Translations under genes and position numbers: made by a program
Shown: in pieces, positions 17,071 through 26,354 of the stretch
Numbering within the stretch: the first letter of the stretch is position 1
Layout of the letters: every line of letters starts with the position of its first letter
The notes under the pieces: model-generated
What the model was told of the DNA's origin: nothing
Database searches by the model: none
What the model saw: only the letters and a program-made list of their open reading frames with translations
Source: SAR324 cluster bacterium
Lineage (GTDB): Bacteria; SAR324; XYD2-FULL-50-16; HCM1
Assembly: GCA_002995645.1 (NCBI GenBank)
Contig: PUHO01000012.1
Span: forward strand, 53,562-117,561
Length of the DNA stretch: 64,000 nt
Direction: 5' to 3'

Positions 17071-19221
17071 ATGGTTAAAAAACTTATTACTTCAGCTTTA
17101 CCTTACGTTAATAACGAACCGCATCTAGGGAATATTATCGGTTCTGTGTTGTCTGCTGACGTATACGCTCGGTTTTGTCGTTTACAAAAATATGAAACGC
17201 TATATATATGCGGTAATGATGAATATGGAACCGCAACGGAAACAAAAGCGTTAGCTGCTAATATGACTCCAAAAGAAATTTGTGATCATTTTCATAGCGT
17301 ACATAAATCAGTATATCAGTTATTTAATATTAGTTTTGATTTTTTTGGAAGAACTACTTCACCAATACATACGGAAATAGTGCAATCATTCTTTAAAAGC
17401 TTAGATAAGCAAGGAATGATCTTTGAACAAGAAACACAGCAAATGTATTGTAATGTAGATTCTATGTATTTAGCTGATCGATACGTTTTAGGAACTTGCC
17501 CCCATTGTGGTTATGATGCGGCAAGAGGCGATCAATGCGATCAATGTAGTAAATTACTAACGCCGTTAGAGTTAAAAGAACCGCTTTGTTCTATTTGTCA
17601 GAATCCCCCGGTTAAAAAACAAACAAAACATTTATATCTTGATTTGCCTAAACTGCAAGAACAATTACGCAGTTTACTTGCAAAAGGAGAAACAACAAGT
17701 AAATGGAGTGCTAACGCCGTTAAAACAACGCAAGGCTGGTTAGATCATAAACTAAAACCAAGACCAATAACGCGTGACTTAAAATGGGGTGTTCCCGTTC
17801 CAAAAGAAGGGTATGAAAATAAAGTTTTTTACGTTTGGTTTGACGCTGTGCTTGGTTATATTTCTATGACAAAAGAATACCTGCCGGATCATTGGAAAGA
17901 TTGGTGGCAACCGAAGGAAACAACGCAATTATATCAATTTATGGCGAAAGATAATATTCCGTTTCATACAATTATTTTTCCGGCTATTCAAATGGCTAGT
18001 AAAGAAAATTGGACTACTTTGCATCATATTAATTCAACTGAATATTTGAATTATGAAAATCAAAAGTTTTCTAAGTCGCAAGGACGGGGTATTTTTGGAA
18101 CAGACGTTAAAAATATAGGCTTGCCAATAGATTTATGGCGTTTTTATTTGCTTTTTAATCGCCCTGAAAAAAGTGATAGTCAATTTTATTGGGAAACGTT
18201 TGTAGAAGATATTAATTCTAATTTTATTGATAATATAGGTAACTTGCTAAATCGTATTTTAGTTTTCTTTAAAAAGTATTTTGCACAAGAAGCATTAGCT
18301 TTTTCTTTTTCCCAAGAGCAACAAGATTTTCTTAATGAAGTAAAAGAAGACACGAAACAGGTAGTGAACTTATTTGAAGAAGTGCGTTTGCGAGAAGCTC
18401 TCCAAGCTATTTTAGCTTTAGGACGTAAAGGAAACGGTTTCTTTCAAGAGCAAAAGCCATGGGAACAAATTAAACAAGACGTTTCTTTAGCTAAAGCAAC
18501 AGTAATGACCTTAGCTAGCGCTTTATATAATATAGGTATTTTACTTGCTCCTTATATGCCGGAAACAAGCGAGTCTATACTTGCTTTTTTTAATAAAAAA
18601 GAAGTTAGTTTTGCTGATTTGAACCAATGGGATACATTATATAATACTACTTGGGAAGAACCGCAGATTTTATATCCTAAATTAGATAAAAAGACAATTC
18701 TTAGTTATAAAGATAAATTTGACGGCGAGAAAGAAACAGAGCAAGGCAATGCTTGGGAAGAAGTAGAAATTCGTGTTGGTGAAATTAAAGAGATAACAAG
18801 GCATCCTAATGCAGATAAACTTTTTGTTGAAAAAATTGATCTAGGCGAACAAGAAATGCGTACTGTTGTCTCCGGATTAGTAGACTTTTATACAGCAGAA
18901 GAATTAATTGGTAAACGAGTACTTGTTGTTGCTAATCTTGCGCCGGCGATGCTTCGTAAAGTGAAATCAGAAGGTATGTTGTTAACCGCAGAAAAAGGCG
19001 ACGTAGTGGAAGTATTAGAACCTAATGCGCCTATTGGTAGCTTGTTAACTTTAGAAGGGGAAAGCGACAAGAACGACGCGAGTAAACAAATTACAATAGA
19101 TCGATTTTGTGAAATACCGTTTGCTATTAAGGATTTTAAGCTAACAATGGATACGCAAGTTTGTCATATAGAAGGACAAGCAGTTACAACGCAAACAGTG
19201 AAACAAGGTGAAGTGCGGTAA
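17071..19221 (+). CDS. metG: Methionyl-tRNA synthetase with C-terminal tRNA-binding domain
   Basis: 716 residues. The class I HIGH motif is EPHLGN near residue 17 and the KMSKS motif is KFSKSQG (~333). The zinc knuckle is CPHC...CDQC followed by CSIC (~145-180). Residues ~565-670 form the EMAP/Arc1p-like tRNA-binding domain (VEIRVGEIKEITRHPNADKL, GKRVLVVANLAPAMLRKVKSEGM). The start is preceded by AAAGGAG at good spacing. The last ~45 residues extend beyond the tRNA-binding domain and are not recognised. Confidence 0.97.
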   Translation: MVKKLITSALPYVNNEPHLGNIIGSVLSADVYARFCRLQKYETLYICGNDEYGTATETKALAANMTPKEICDHFHSVHKSVYQLFNISFDFFGRTTSPIHTEIVQSFFKSLDKQGMIFEQETQQMYCNVDSMYLADRYVLGTCPHCGYDAARGDQCDQCSKLLTPLELKEPLCSICQNPPVKKQTKHLYLDLPKLQEQLRSLLAKGETTSKWSANAVKTTQGWLDHKLKPRPITRDLKWGVPVPKEGYENKVFYVWFDAVLGYISMTKEYLPDHWKDWWQPKETTQLYQFMAKDNIPFHTIIFPAIQMASKENWTTLHHINSTEYLNYENQKFSKSQGRGIFGTDVKNIGLPIDLWRFYLLFNRPEKSDSQFYWETFVEDINSNFIDNIGNLLNRILVFFKKYFAQEALAFSFSQEQQDFLNEVKEDTKQVVNLFEEVRLREALQAILALGRKGNGFFQEQKPWEQIKQDVSLAKATVMTLASALYNIGILLAPYMPETSESILAFFNKKEVSFADLNQWDTLYNTTWEEPQILYPKLDKKTILSYKDKFDGEKETEQGNAWEEVEIRVGEIKEITRHPNADKLFVEKIDLGEQEMRTVVSGLVDFYTAEELIGKRVLVVANLAPAMLRKVKSEGMLLTAEKGDVVEVLEPNAPIGSLLTLEGESDKNDASKQITIDRFCEIPFAIKDFKLTMDTQVCHIEGQAVTTQTVKQGEVR

Positions 19222-19252
19222 AGGTTACTTATTCTTTGGCTATCGTAAATAA

Positions 19253-19717
19253 TTAGAAACGTAAACGCACGGCAAAGAGAGGGATCGGCGAAAGCGACTT
19301 CTGATGTAAAGAATGAAGTTGCCTTTGTGCCACTAATGTATTAGTAGTAGATTTAGGGAATAAAAAAGACATAGATTGCGGATCTGCCATATCGTCATAT
19401 GAATCGTCCGGATTGCTTTTTATAGGAATAATGGCATGCATTTGCATATAGACAATGCCTCCAATAGCCCCGATAACAGCACCGAGTCCAAATCCTTTGA
19501 TTAGCTTACGGTTAAGCCCTGAATGTGGATTAAGTGGATCGAGTAACCAAATGGACGAACCGATAATAGCGCCGCCTAGCGAGCCAATAAGTGTACCATA
19601 AGTTACAACTTCAAAAAAAGGCGTTCCCGTATCTTGCGCATATAAACGCTGGCGAGTGCCAATTAATATGAAGCAAACTAAAAGTAAAAGAAAACAAGAT
19701 TTGAAAATTTGTTGCAT
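19253..19717 (-). CDS. Exported glycine-zipper protein of unknown function
   Basis: From the ATG at 19717 the protein is 154 residues with a signal peptide (MQQIFKSC then a Leu/Val/Ile core, cleavage after LYAQ). An in-frame ATG at 19780 would add 21 residues before the signal and is less likely. Two Gly-rich hydrophobic stretches (GTLIGSLGGAIIGSSIW and GFGLGAVIGAIGGIVY) look like glycine zippers. It ends PLFAVRLRF, a terminal Phe after alternating residues as in outer-membrane strands. Function unknown; convergent with metG. Confidence 0.65.
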   Translation of the reverse strand: MQQIFKSCFLLLLVCFILIGTRQRLYAQDTGTPFFEVVTYGTLIGSLGGAIIGSSIWLLDPLNPHSGLNRKLIKGFGLGAVIGAIGGIVYMQMHAIIPIKSNPDDSYDDMADPQSMSFLFPKSTTNTLVAQRQLHSLHQKSLSPIPLFAVRLRF

Positions 19718-19927
19718 AAATCTACTATAAATGTGTTTAGACGCTTTTCTTATCATAACTATGATAAAGTGAAAAAGCAATATACGATAGGTTGCAATCT
19801 TATTTTTATATAAATATAAACGAGAGAATGGTATTTAGGTTATGCTGTTTGCTTGTATTTTTAAAATAAAAGTGCTATATTATAGCTACGATTCAGCTAA
19901 TATAACATTATAAAAACAGACTATATT

Positions 19928-21166
19928 ATGCAATTAAAAATAGTTAAAGGTACACGTGATTTTTTTGGAGAAAAACTGCTTCCTTTTCAATTTCTTGAAA
20001 AAAAAATGCATATGCTATTCCAAAAATACGGGTTTCAAGAAATACGCTTTCCTATATTAGAATATCAATCTTTATTTGCTAAGGCTATTGGCGAAGAAAC
20101 GGATATAGTCGGTAAAGAAATGTATTCGTTTCCGGATTCTAACGACGATATGATCGTTTTAAGACCGGAAGGAACGGCGTCAGCAGTAAGATTAAGCATA
20201 CAAAATGCCGTATTAAAGCAAAATAAAACCTTCCGTGCCTACTATACAGGTCCTATGTTCCGTAAGGAACGCCCGCAAAAAGGAAGATATCGTCAATTTT
20301 ATCAAATCGGTGCCGAGTTCTTTGGCGAAGCCTCGCCTTATGCCGACGTAGAAGTAATTTCTATGTTGATAAATTATATAGAAGAAATTGGCTTGCCTGA
20401 TATTACTTTAGAAGTAAATTCTATAGGTTGCGGAGAGTGTCGCCCTGCTTATCAAAAAAAATTACAAGCTTTTTTTACAGATAAACAAGATTTGCTTTGC
20501 GAAGATTGCCAAAGACGATTAACAACAAATCCATTACGCCTTTTAGATTGTAAAAAGGAAAGTTGTCGTGCTCTGAGTGCGGAGGCGCCTAAGACTTATG
20601 AAAACCTTTGCCAAGCTTGTTTTGAGCATTTTGATGCCGTTCAAGCCGGTTTACAGGCGCAAGGTATTCAATACGAATTAAAAGCAACTTTAGTACGAGG
20701 TTTAGACTATTATAGCCGTACTGTGTTTGAAGTAACGTCAAATAATCTAGGATCGCAAAGTGCCGTTGGCGGTGGCGGTCGTTTTGATTATCTTTTTTCC
20801 GTATATGGTGAGAAAGAAACGCCTGCCGTTGGTTTTGCTTTAGGTATGGATAGACTAGCTTTGCTTTTAGATAGTCAAGAAGGCACGCCTATAGATTTAT
20901 TTTTTATTAACGATGATCAACTTGCTAACTTGCAATTAATTAAGCAAGCAAGAAATAGCGGATTTAGCGCGCTAAGTTCCTTTGAAGGTAATTCTATTAA
21001 AAGTCAAATGAGGCAAGCAAATAAAGTAAAAGCACGTTTTGTTATTATTCAAGGAGAAAGGGAAACGCAAGAACAAACTTTGTCTATTAAAAATATGGAA
21101 ACAGGCGAACAAACGCAAATTGCTGTTACTGCGTTTGCAGAATGGTTAGAGCAATGGAAACAATAA
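19928..21166 (+). CDS. hisS: Histidyl-tRNA synthetase
   Basis: 412 residues, family length. Class II motifs: VKGTRDFFGE start, motif 2 FRKERPQKGRYRQFYQIGAE, HisA motif LVRGLDYYSRTVFEV, and motif 3 VGFALGMDRLALLL. A cytoplasmic enzyme charging tRNA-His. It is the first gene of a tight run hisS-hemA-hemC-hemD-add. Its 3' end overlaps the proposed hemA start. Confidence 0.97.
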   Translation: MQLKIVKGTRDFFGEKLLPFQFLEKKMHMLFQKYGFQEIRFPILEYQSLFAKAIGEETDIVGKEMYSFPDSNDDMIVLRPEGTASAVRLSIQNAVLKQNKTFRAYYTGPMFRKERPQKGRYRQFYQIGAEFFGEASPYADVEVISMLINYIEEIGLPDITLEVNSIGCGECRPAYQKKLQAFFTDKQDLLCEDCQRRLTTNPLRLLDCKKESCRALSAEAPKTYENLCQACFEHFDAVQAGLQAQGIQYELKATLVRGLDYYSRTVFEVTSNNLGSQSAVGGGGRFDYLFSVYGEKETPAVGFALGMDRLALLLDSQEGTPIDLFFINDDQLANLQLIKQARNSGFSALSSFEGNSIKSQMRQANKVKARFVIIQGERETQEQTLSIKNMETGEQTQIAVTAFAEWLEQWKQ

Positions 21167-22524
21167 AAGCTTTTTTACAAGGTAAACAGTTTATTGTTTT
21201 AAGTAGTGACTATAAAACTACGCCAGTTTCACAAAGAGAAACGATTGCTGTTAACGACAGCGATATAAGTTCGCTTAGCACGTATCTTCGTAATACTTGC
21301 GAGCTAGATGAAGTTTTAATTCTTTCAACTTGTAATCGTATAGAAATATACTTTATTGTTACAGTGCAAAAAGATATAGCTAATAAAGTTATACAAGCTT
21401 TTTTTACCTATAAAAATTTGCCATTACAAAACTTGTTTATTGTCAAACAAGATGAACAGGCTTTATCTCATTTATTATGTGTAAGTGCCGGTTTAGAGTC
21501 TATGATACTTGGTGAAACACAAATTACAGGACAATTAAAAAATGCGTTTAATCTAGCGAATAAAGCAAAAGTAGTTGGTTTTGTCTTACATAAAGCATTC
21601 CAACTTGCTTTAGTAACGGCAAAGAAAATCCGAACAAACACAAATATTTCTCGTTTTGCCGTGTCTGTTTCTTTTGCGGCAGTTGAATTAGCTCAAAAGA
21701 TTTTTAGCGATCTTGCTAAACAAAAAGTATTATTAATTGGTGCCGGTGAGGTTGCTGAATTAGCGGCGTTACATTTGCAAAAGGCCGGTTGCCAGCGTTT
21801 AATGGTAACAAATAGAACCTTGGCTAGTGCCGTTACGTTAGCTGAAAAATTTAACGGGATTGTTTTACCATATGCCACGTTAGAAAAAAATATTGAAGAA
21901 GCTGATATTATTATTGCTTCAACAGGCGCGGATAAAGCTATTATTACGGCGGATATGCTAGAACCTTGTATGCCTAGAAGAAAGTATAGACCGCTATTTT
22001 TAATTGATATTAGTGTGCCACGTAATATAGAAAATGCTTGTCATCATATAGAAGACGTTTATTTATATGATATAGACGATTTACAAACAGTAGTAGACGG
22101 TAATCTAGATTTACGTCGCCAAGCGGCGCAAGAAGCTGATTTATTTGTACAAGAATCGGTGGAAGCATGGAAAAAATGGACACGCTCTTTGTCTGCTTTG
22201 CCTGTGTTAAAAGCATTTCGTACGCAAGTTAAAGACACGGCAAATGAAGAATTAAAACATGCTTTAAAACAACTTTCTCATTTAAGCCCTGAAGATAAAC
22301 AGGTTGTTACAACTATGTTGACTCGTAGTGTGAATAAAATTTTACATTCGCCAAGTGTGAAATTAAAAGAGTATGCCAGTAATCGCGAAGCATTAGAAGA
22401 AAAATGGCAAGCTGTTGATTTGCTTTGTGATTTATTTTCCTTGTCTTTGCCGGAAGAGAAAAAAGAACAAGCAAAAAATACAAGAGAAGGGGAAGTTTCT
22501 CCCCCATTAAGGTTACTTCCATGA
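21154..22524 (+). CDS. hemA: Glutamyl-tRNA reductase
   Basis: About 456 residues. First step of the C5 haem pathway, reducing Glu-tRNA to glutamate-1-semialdehyde. Motifs: nucleophile Cys in ILSTCNRIEIY, GLESMILGETQI, NADPH-binding VLLIGAGEVAELAA and LFLIDISVPRNIE. Two in-frame ATGs, 21142 and 21154, both lie inside hisS (overlap 25 or 13 bp); I prefer the second because it leaves a shorter leader, but no clear ribosome site decides it. The stop overlaps hemC by 4 bp. No glutamate-semialdehyde aminomutase gene is in the window. Confidence 0.94.
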   Translation: METIKAFLQGKQFIVLSSDYKTTPVSQRETIAVNDSDISSLSTYLRNTCELDEVLILSTCNRIEIYFIVTVQKDIANKVIQAFFTYKNLPLQNLFIVKQDEQALSHLLCVSAGLESMILGETQITGQLKNAFNLANKAKVVGFVLHKAFQLALVTAKKIRTNTNISRFAVSVSFAAVELAQKIFSDLAKQKVLLIGAGEVAELAALHLQKAGCQRLMVTNRTLASAVTLAEKFNGIVLPYATLEKNIEEADIIIASTGADKAIITADMLEPCMPRRKYRPLFLIDISVPRNIENACHHIEDVYLYDIDDLQTVVDGNLDLRRQAAQEADLFVQESVEAWKKWTRSLSALPVLKAFRTQVKDTANEELKHALKQLSHLSPEDKQVVTTMLTRSVNKILHSPSVKLKEYASNREALEEKWQAVDLLCDLFSLSLPEEKKEQAKNTREGEVSPPLRLLP

Positions 22525-23450
22525 AACAAGAAATTAGATTAGCAACAAGAGAAAGTGCCTTAGCTTTAGCACAAACAACAAAAGTAGCGCAGGAATTAGA
22601 AGTTTTATTTCCTTCTAGCTATATTAGTATTCATAAAATGAAAACAAAAGGCGATAAAATTCTAGACGTTGCTTTATCCAAGATCGGCGGGAAAGGTCTT
22701 TTTACTAAAGAATTAGAAGTTGCCTTATGTGAAAACAGGGCGGATATTGCAGTACATTCTTTGAAAGACGTGCCTGTAGCCTTGCCTAGTGGATTGGCGT
22801 TAACCGGATATATGACAAGGGAAAATGCAAGTGATGCTTTTGTTTCAAATAAATATAAACGTATCGCTGATTTGCCAAAAAATGCGGTAGTAGGGACGAG
22901 CTCTTTACGTAGGCAAGTTTTATTGCAACAAGTTAACCCAAATATAGAAATTCGTGAATTAAGAGGGAACGTTCAAACAAGACTTGCCAAATTAGATAGC
23001 GGTGCTTATGATGCAATTATACTTGCGTCTGCTGGGCTGCATAGGCTAGGTTTGCAAGATCGTATTGCCGGCTATTTGCCAATCGAAACTTGGATTCCTG
23101 CTGTGGGACAAGGTATTGTTGCTTTAGAAACGTATGAGTCCAATCCCTTAGCTCAAGAAATAGCAAAAAAACTAACAACAACGGAATCGTATGTAAGTGC
23201 TATAGCAGAGCGCGCCTTTTTAGCAACTTTACAAGGTGGTTGCCAAGTCCCTTTAGGTTGTCATTGTGTCGTGCAAGGCAATAGTTTAACATTATACGGA
23301 TTTATTGGTTCATTACAATATAAGCAAGCTTTGTATACTACACAAAAAGGAACGCGTGACGAAGGACAGGATCTTGGTATAGCGGCGGCACAACATTTGT
23401 TAGAACAAGGCGGAGCTGCTTTTTTAAAAGAAGTAGGGATTGATATATAA
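22521..23450 (+). CDS. hemC: Hydroxymethylbilane synthase (porphobilinogen deaminase)
   Basis: 309 residues. It polymerises four porphobilinogens. Motifs: RLATRESALALAQ at the start, AVHSLKDVP (catalytic Asp region), GTSSLRR, IRELRGNVQTRLAKL, and the dipyrromethane cofactor Cys in LQGGCQVPLG (~242). The start overlaps the hemA stop (ATGA). Confidence 0.97.
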   Translation: MKQEIRLATRESALALAQTTKVAQELEVLFPSSYISIHKMKTKGDKILDVALSKIGGKGLFTKELEVALCENRADIAVHSLKDVPVALPSGLALTGYMTRENASDAFVSNKYKRIADLPKNAVVGTSSLRRQVLLQQVNPNIEIRELRGNVQTRLAKLDSGAYDAIILASAGLHRLGLQDRIAGYLPIETWIPAVGQGIVALETYESNPLAQEIAKKLTTTESYVSAIAERAFLATLQGGCQVPLGCHCVVQGNSLTLYGFIGSLQYKQALYTTQKGTRDEGQDLGIAAAQHLLEQGGAAFLKEVGIDI

Positions 23451-23465
23451 CTTGTTCTTTTGTCT

Positions 23466-24227
23466 ATGTCCCTTGCAAATCAAACTTTTATTTTAACAAT
23501 AGAAAATAAGGGTATCTCTCAGCTAGCAAAACAATTAAAGCAAGAAAAAGCTAATTGTCATATGGTTCCGCTACGTGTCTTTTCACCGCCTTTGTCATGG
23601 GAAGTTTTTGATCAACAAGCAAAACAAGCCGCTAGTTTTTCATACCTTGTGTTTACGTCGCCTCGTGCGGTTCAAGCTACGTTACGGCGATATATAGCTT
23701 TATCTTTGCCTTTACATCAATTGCCACCTATTGCGGCTGTTGGTGAAAAAACAGCGGCTTGCTTGCTTGCCTATAATTTGAAAGCTAGTTTAATAGGCTC
23801 GCCCGCATCGGCGCAAGGTTTGTTGCAACAATTCCCCTTGGTTTTTCATAAAAAAGAAAAAATATGGTTTCCTTGTGGTAATTTAGTCTCTCCTTTACTA
23901 AGTTCTGTTTTAGAAGAAAGAAAAGCGGTTGTTTCTTCTTGTATAGTATATTGTAATAAGGCAAATTTAGATAATAAAGATAGATTTGTTGCTTTATGTA
24001 AAACAGCAAACTGGATTGTTGTAACTGCCCCGTCAGTTGTGGAAACTTGTTTTTCTTTTTTTGCCGGCAATTTTGATTTATATAATCATATTTCGTTTGC
24101 CGCTATTGGTAAAACAACAGCAAAGGCATTAGAACAAAAAGGGATACGTGCTAAAGTGATAGCTACCCCGCAAACTTATGAAGGTTTATATTTAACACTG
24201 AAAGCATATAGTCATGGCGCAGCATAA
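23466..24227 (+). CDS. hemD: Uroporphyrinogen-III synthase
   Basis: About 253 residues from the ATG at 23466 (a TTG at 23460 is an alternative). The family is poorly conserved, but visible signs are YLVFTSPRAVQATL, IAAVGEKTAACL, WIVVTAPSVVETC and FAAIGKTTAKALEQKGI, plus the position after hemC. It cyclises hydroxymethylbilane to uroporphyrinogen III. Its end overlaps add by 14 bp. Confidence 0.88.
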   Translation: MSLANQTFILTIENKGISQLAKQLKQEKANCHMVPLRVFSPPLSWEVFDQQAKQAASFSYLVFTSPRAVQATLRRYIALSLPLHQLPPIAAVGEKTAACLLAYNLKASLIGSPASAQGLLQQFPLVFHKKEKIWFPCGNLVSPLLSSVLEERKAVVSSCIVYCNKANLDNKDRFVALCKTANWIVVTAPSVVETCFSFFAGNFDLYNHISFAAIGKTTAKALEQKGIRAKVIATPQTYEGLYLTLKAYSHGAA

Positions 24228-25221
24228 AATAATTACTTCTCAATGGATACAAAACCTACCTAAAGTAGAACTCCACGTTCATTTAGAAGGCAGTATTACA
24301 AAAGAAAAAGCCTTGCAAATTTGGCAAAGGCAAGATAAGCAAGTTACTACTTCTTTTATAGATAAATTATATAGTTTTAATGATTTTAACGGCTTCTTGC
24401 AAGCTTTAATTCAAACAATGAGACTATTACAAGTAGAAGATTTTTATGATATTACGTGCCAGTTTCTAGCGCAAGCAGCAGAGCATAATATTGTATATAG
24501 TGAAGTGTTTTTTACTCCTTTTTTGTGTAGTATTCGCGATGATTTGCCATTAGCCGCTGTCTTAGAGGCTATAGAGCAAGGGGTAAAGAAAATGAAGCAA
24601 GAAAAGAACGTAGACATGCGATTAATTTTTGATGCGCCTCGTAATTGTGGTATAGAAGCCGTAACGGAAACAGTGCGACAAGCGGCGAATACGACAAGCG
24701 GGCTTGTTATCGGTGTTGGTTTAGGTGGTGATGAAGCTAATTTCCCGGCAAAAGATTTTATTCAACCATTTGCTTATGCTAAATCGCTCGGCTTAGCGCG
24801 TATCATTCATGCAGGCGAAACGGCACCGGTGGAATCCATAGCAGATGCAGTTTATCTTTTACATGCGAATCGTATTGGACATGCTTTAGGGCTTTCTCAA
24901 CATGATGAACTACAAGATTATATTAAACAAAATGAAATAACGTTAGATTTATGTTTAACTAGTAATAAACGTACAAATCTAATTGAAAACATAACAGATC
25001 ATCCGGTTAAAGAATATAGTCAACAAGGTTTGCCTATTACTATTAATACAGATGATCCCGGTTTCTTTCAAACTAACTTGTCAAATGAGCTTAGTATATT
25101 AGTCAATCAATTTCATTATACCCCAAACCAAGTAAAAGCACTTATTGCCAATGCTGTTAACGCGTCTTATATGCCGATAGAGGAAAAAAGAAATGTATTT
25201 GCAAAATTAGCAAAGTACTAG
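24214..25221 (+). CDS. add: Adenosine deaminase family protein
   Basis: 335 residues. Metal and catalytic motifs: ELHVHLEGS (zinc His pair), RIIHAGETAPVES (His and catalytic Glu), RIGHALGLS and INTDDPGFFQTNL. Likely deaminates adenosine in purine salvage; an adenine-deaminase role is an alternative within this family. It overlaps hemD by 14 bp, so it appears to be the last gene of the hisS-hem run. It ends 4 bp into the convergent kamA-like gene. Confidence 0.9.
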   Translation: MAQHKIITSQWIQNLPKVELHVHLEGSITKEKALQIWQRQDKQVTTSFIDKLYSFNDFNGFLQALIQTMRLLQVEDFYDITCQFLAQAAEHNIVYSEVFFTPFLCSIRDDLPLAAVLEAIEQGVKKMKQEKNVDMRLIFDAPRNCGIEAVTETVRQAANTTSGLVIGVGLGGDEANFPAKDFIQPFAYAKSLGLARIIHAGETAPVESIADAVYLLHANRIGHALGLSQHDELQDYIKQNEITLDLCLTSNKRTNLIENITDHPVKEYSQQGLPITINTDDPGFFQTNLSNELSILVNQFHYTPNQVKALIANAVNASYMPIEEKRNVFAKLAKY

Positions 25222-26339
25222 TTTTTTTCTTTTGGATAGCTCGTTTGTTTGTCATTCCAAGCACGAAGTATAAACGATTCGTTTGTTTCATCTATAATAT
25301 TATTAGGTGCTAAGGTAACTTTGCCCTCCGGTGGTTCTACCACAAAATGAGGGATTCCAATTCCACTTGTATTTTTTTTCAATGATTGAATAAGTTCTAT
25401 GCCTTGTTTTAATGGCGTTCTAAAATGCTTTGTTCCTTGTATTAAGTCGCATTGATATAAAGCGTACGGGCGAATTCCACTAGATAAAAGCGCTTGTATT
25501 AATGTATGTAACTCAGTATGGGTATTATTAATCTGGTTTAGTAAGACCGTTTGTGAAAATAAACCTATACCGGCTTGGCGTAATAGTTTAGCGGCTTTTT
25601 GAAAAGCCGGAGTAATCTCATTAGTATGAATAACATGTATATGTATCCAAAGCGGTTTATTTATCTTTGCTAAAATAGAGCCGAGTTTTTCTGTAATACG
25701 ATAAGGTAAAACAATAGGCGTTCTTGTATGTATGCGAATATAGCGTATATGTTCTATTTTTTCTATTTCTTGTAAAATAGAAAGTAACAGCGTATCCGGC
25801 AAGAACAAAGGATCGCCACCGCTAAGAATGACTTCTTCTATTTCTGTATGATCTTGGATATAAGCTAAGGCGGTTGCTTGTTTCTCTTTTGTAATAATTG
25901 TATCTTTGCCACTAAAACGCGCTCTTGTACAATACCTACAATATACGGGGCATTGATTGGTTAACAAAAATAAAACACGATTCGGATATTTATGTACAAT
26001 TGCCGTGTCTTTTGTATGTACTTCTTCAGAAAGTGGATCAGTAAAAGTATAGCTATCTTTTTGTAATTCTTGCTTTGTTGGAATGAAAATAGGTTGTAAG
26101 TTTATATTATCAGCATAGGTTAACGCTAGGTAATACGGAGTTACTGCAAAAGGGAGTCTTTGTTCTAGTTCGTTTATATTTTGCTTATTTGGTAAAGATA
26201 TAAACGGCTCTATATCCGTTAGTTTTGTGAAACGATTTTGCATTTGCCACAATGGATTAATCCATTGTTGTTCTGTAATGGAAGGGAAAAACTTTTTAAT
26301 AAACTTACGTTCAAACTCAGCTAAGCTAGTAAGATACAT
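25218..26339 (-). CDS. Radical SAM enzyme of the lysine 2,3-aminomutase family
   Basis: 373 residues. The radical SAM cluster motif is CPVYCRYC (~130-137), followed by RARF, EVILSGGDPLFLP, and the PLP lysine region near the C-terminus (GIGIPHFVVEPPEGKVTL). The length and C-terminus suit either lysine 2,3-aminomutase (KamA) or the EF-P-modifying EpmB group. No other lysine-fermentation genes and no efp or epmA are nearby, so the substrate is open. The gene tail overlaps add by 4 bp. Confidence 0.88.
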   Translation of the reverse strand: MYLTSLAEFERKFIKKFFPSITEQQWINPLWQMQNRFTKLTDIEPFISLPNKQNINELEQRLPFAVTPYYLALTYADNINLQPIFIPTKQELQKDSYTFTDPLSEEVHTKDTAIVHKYPNRVLFLLTNQCPVYCRYCTRARFSGKDTIITKEKQATALAYIQDHTEIEEVILSGGDPLFLPDTLLLSILQEIEKIEHIRYIRIHTRTPIVLPYRITEKLGSILAKINKPLWIHIHVIHTNEITPAFQKAAKLLRQAGIGLFSQTVLLNQINNTHTELHTLIQALLSSGIRPYALYQCDLIQGTKHFRTPLKQGIELIQSLKKNTSGIGIPHFVVEPPEGKVTLAPNNIIDETNESFILRAWNDKQTSYPKEKN

Positions 26340-26354
26340 ATAATAACGTAAAAA

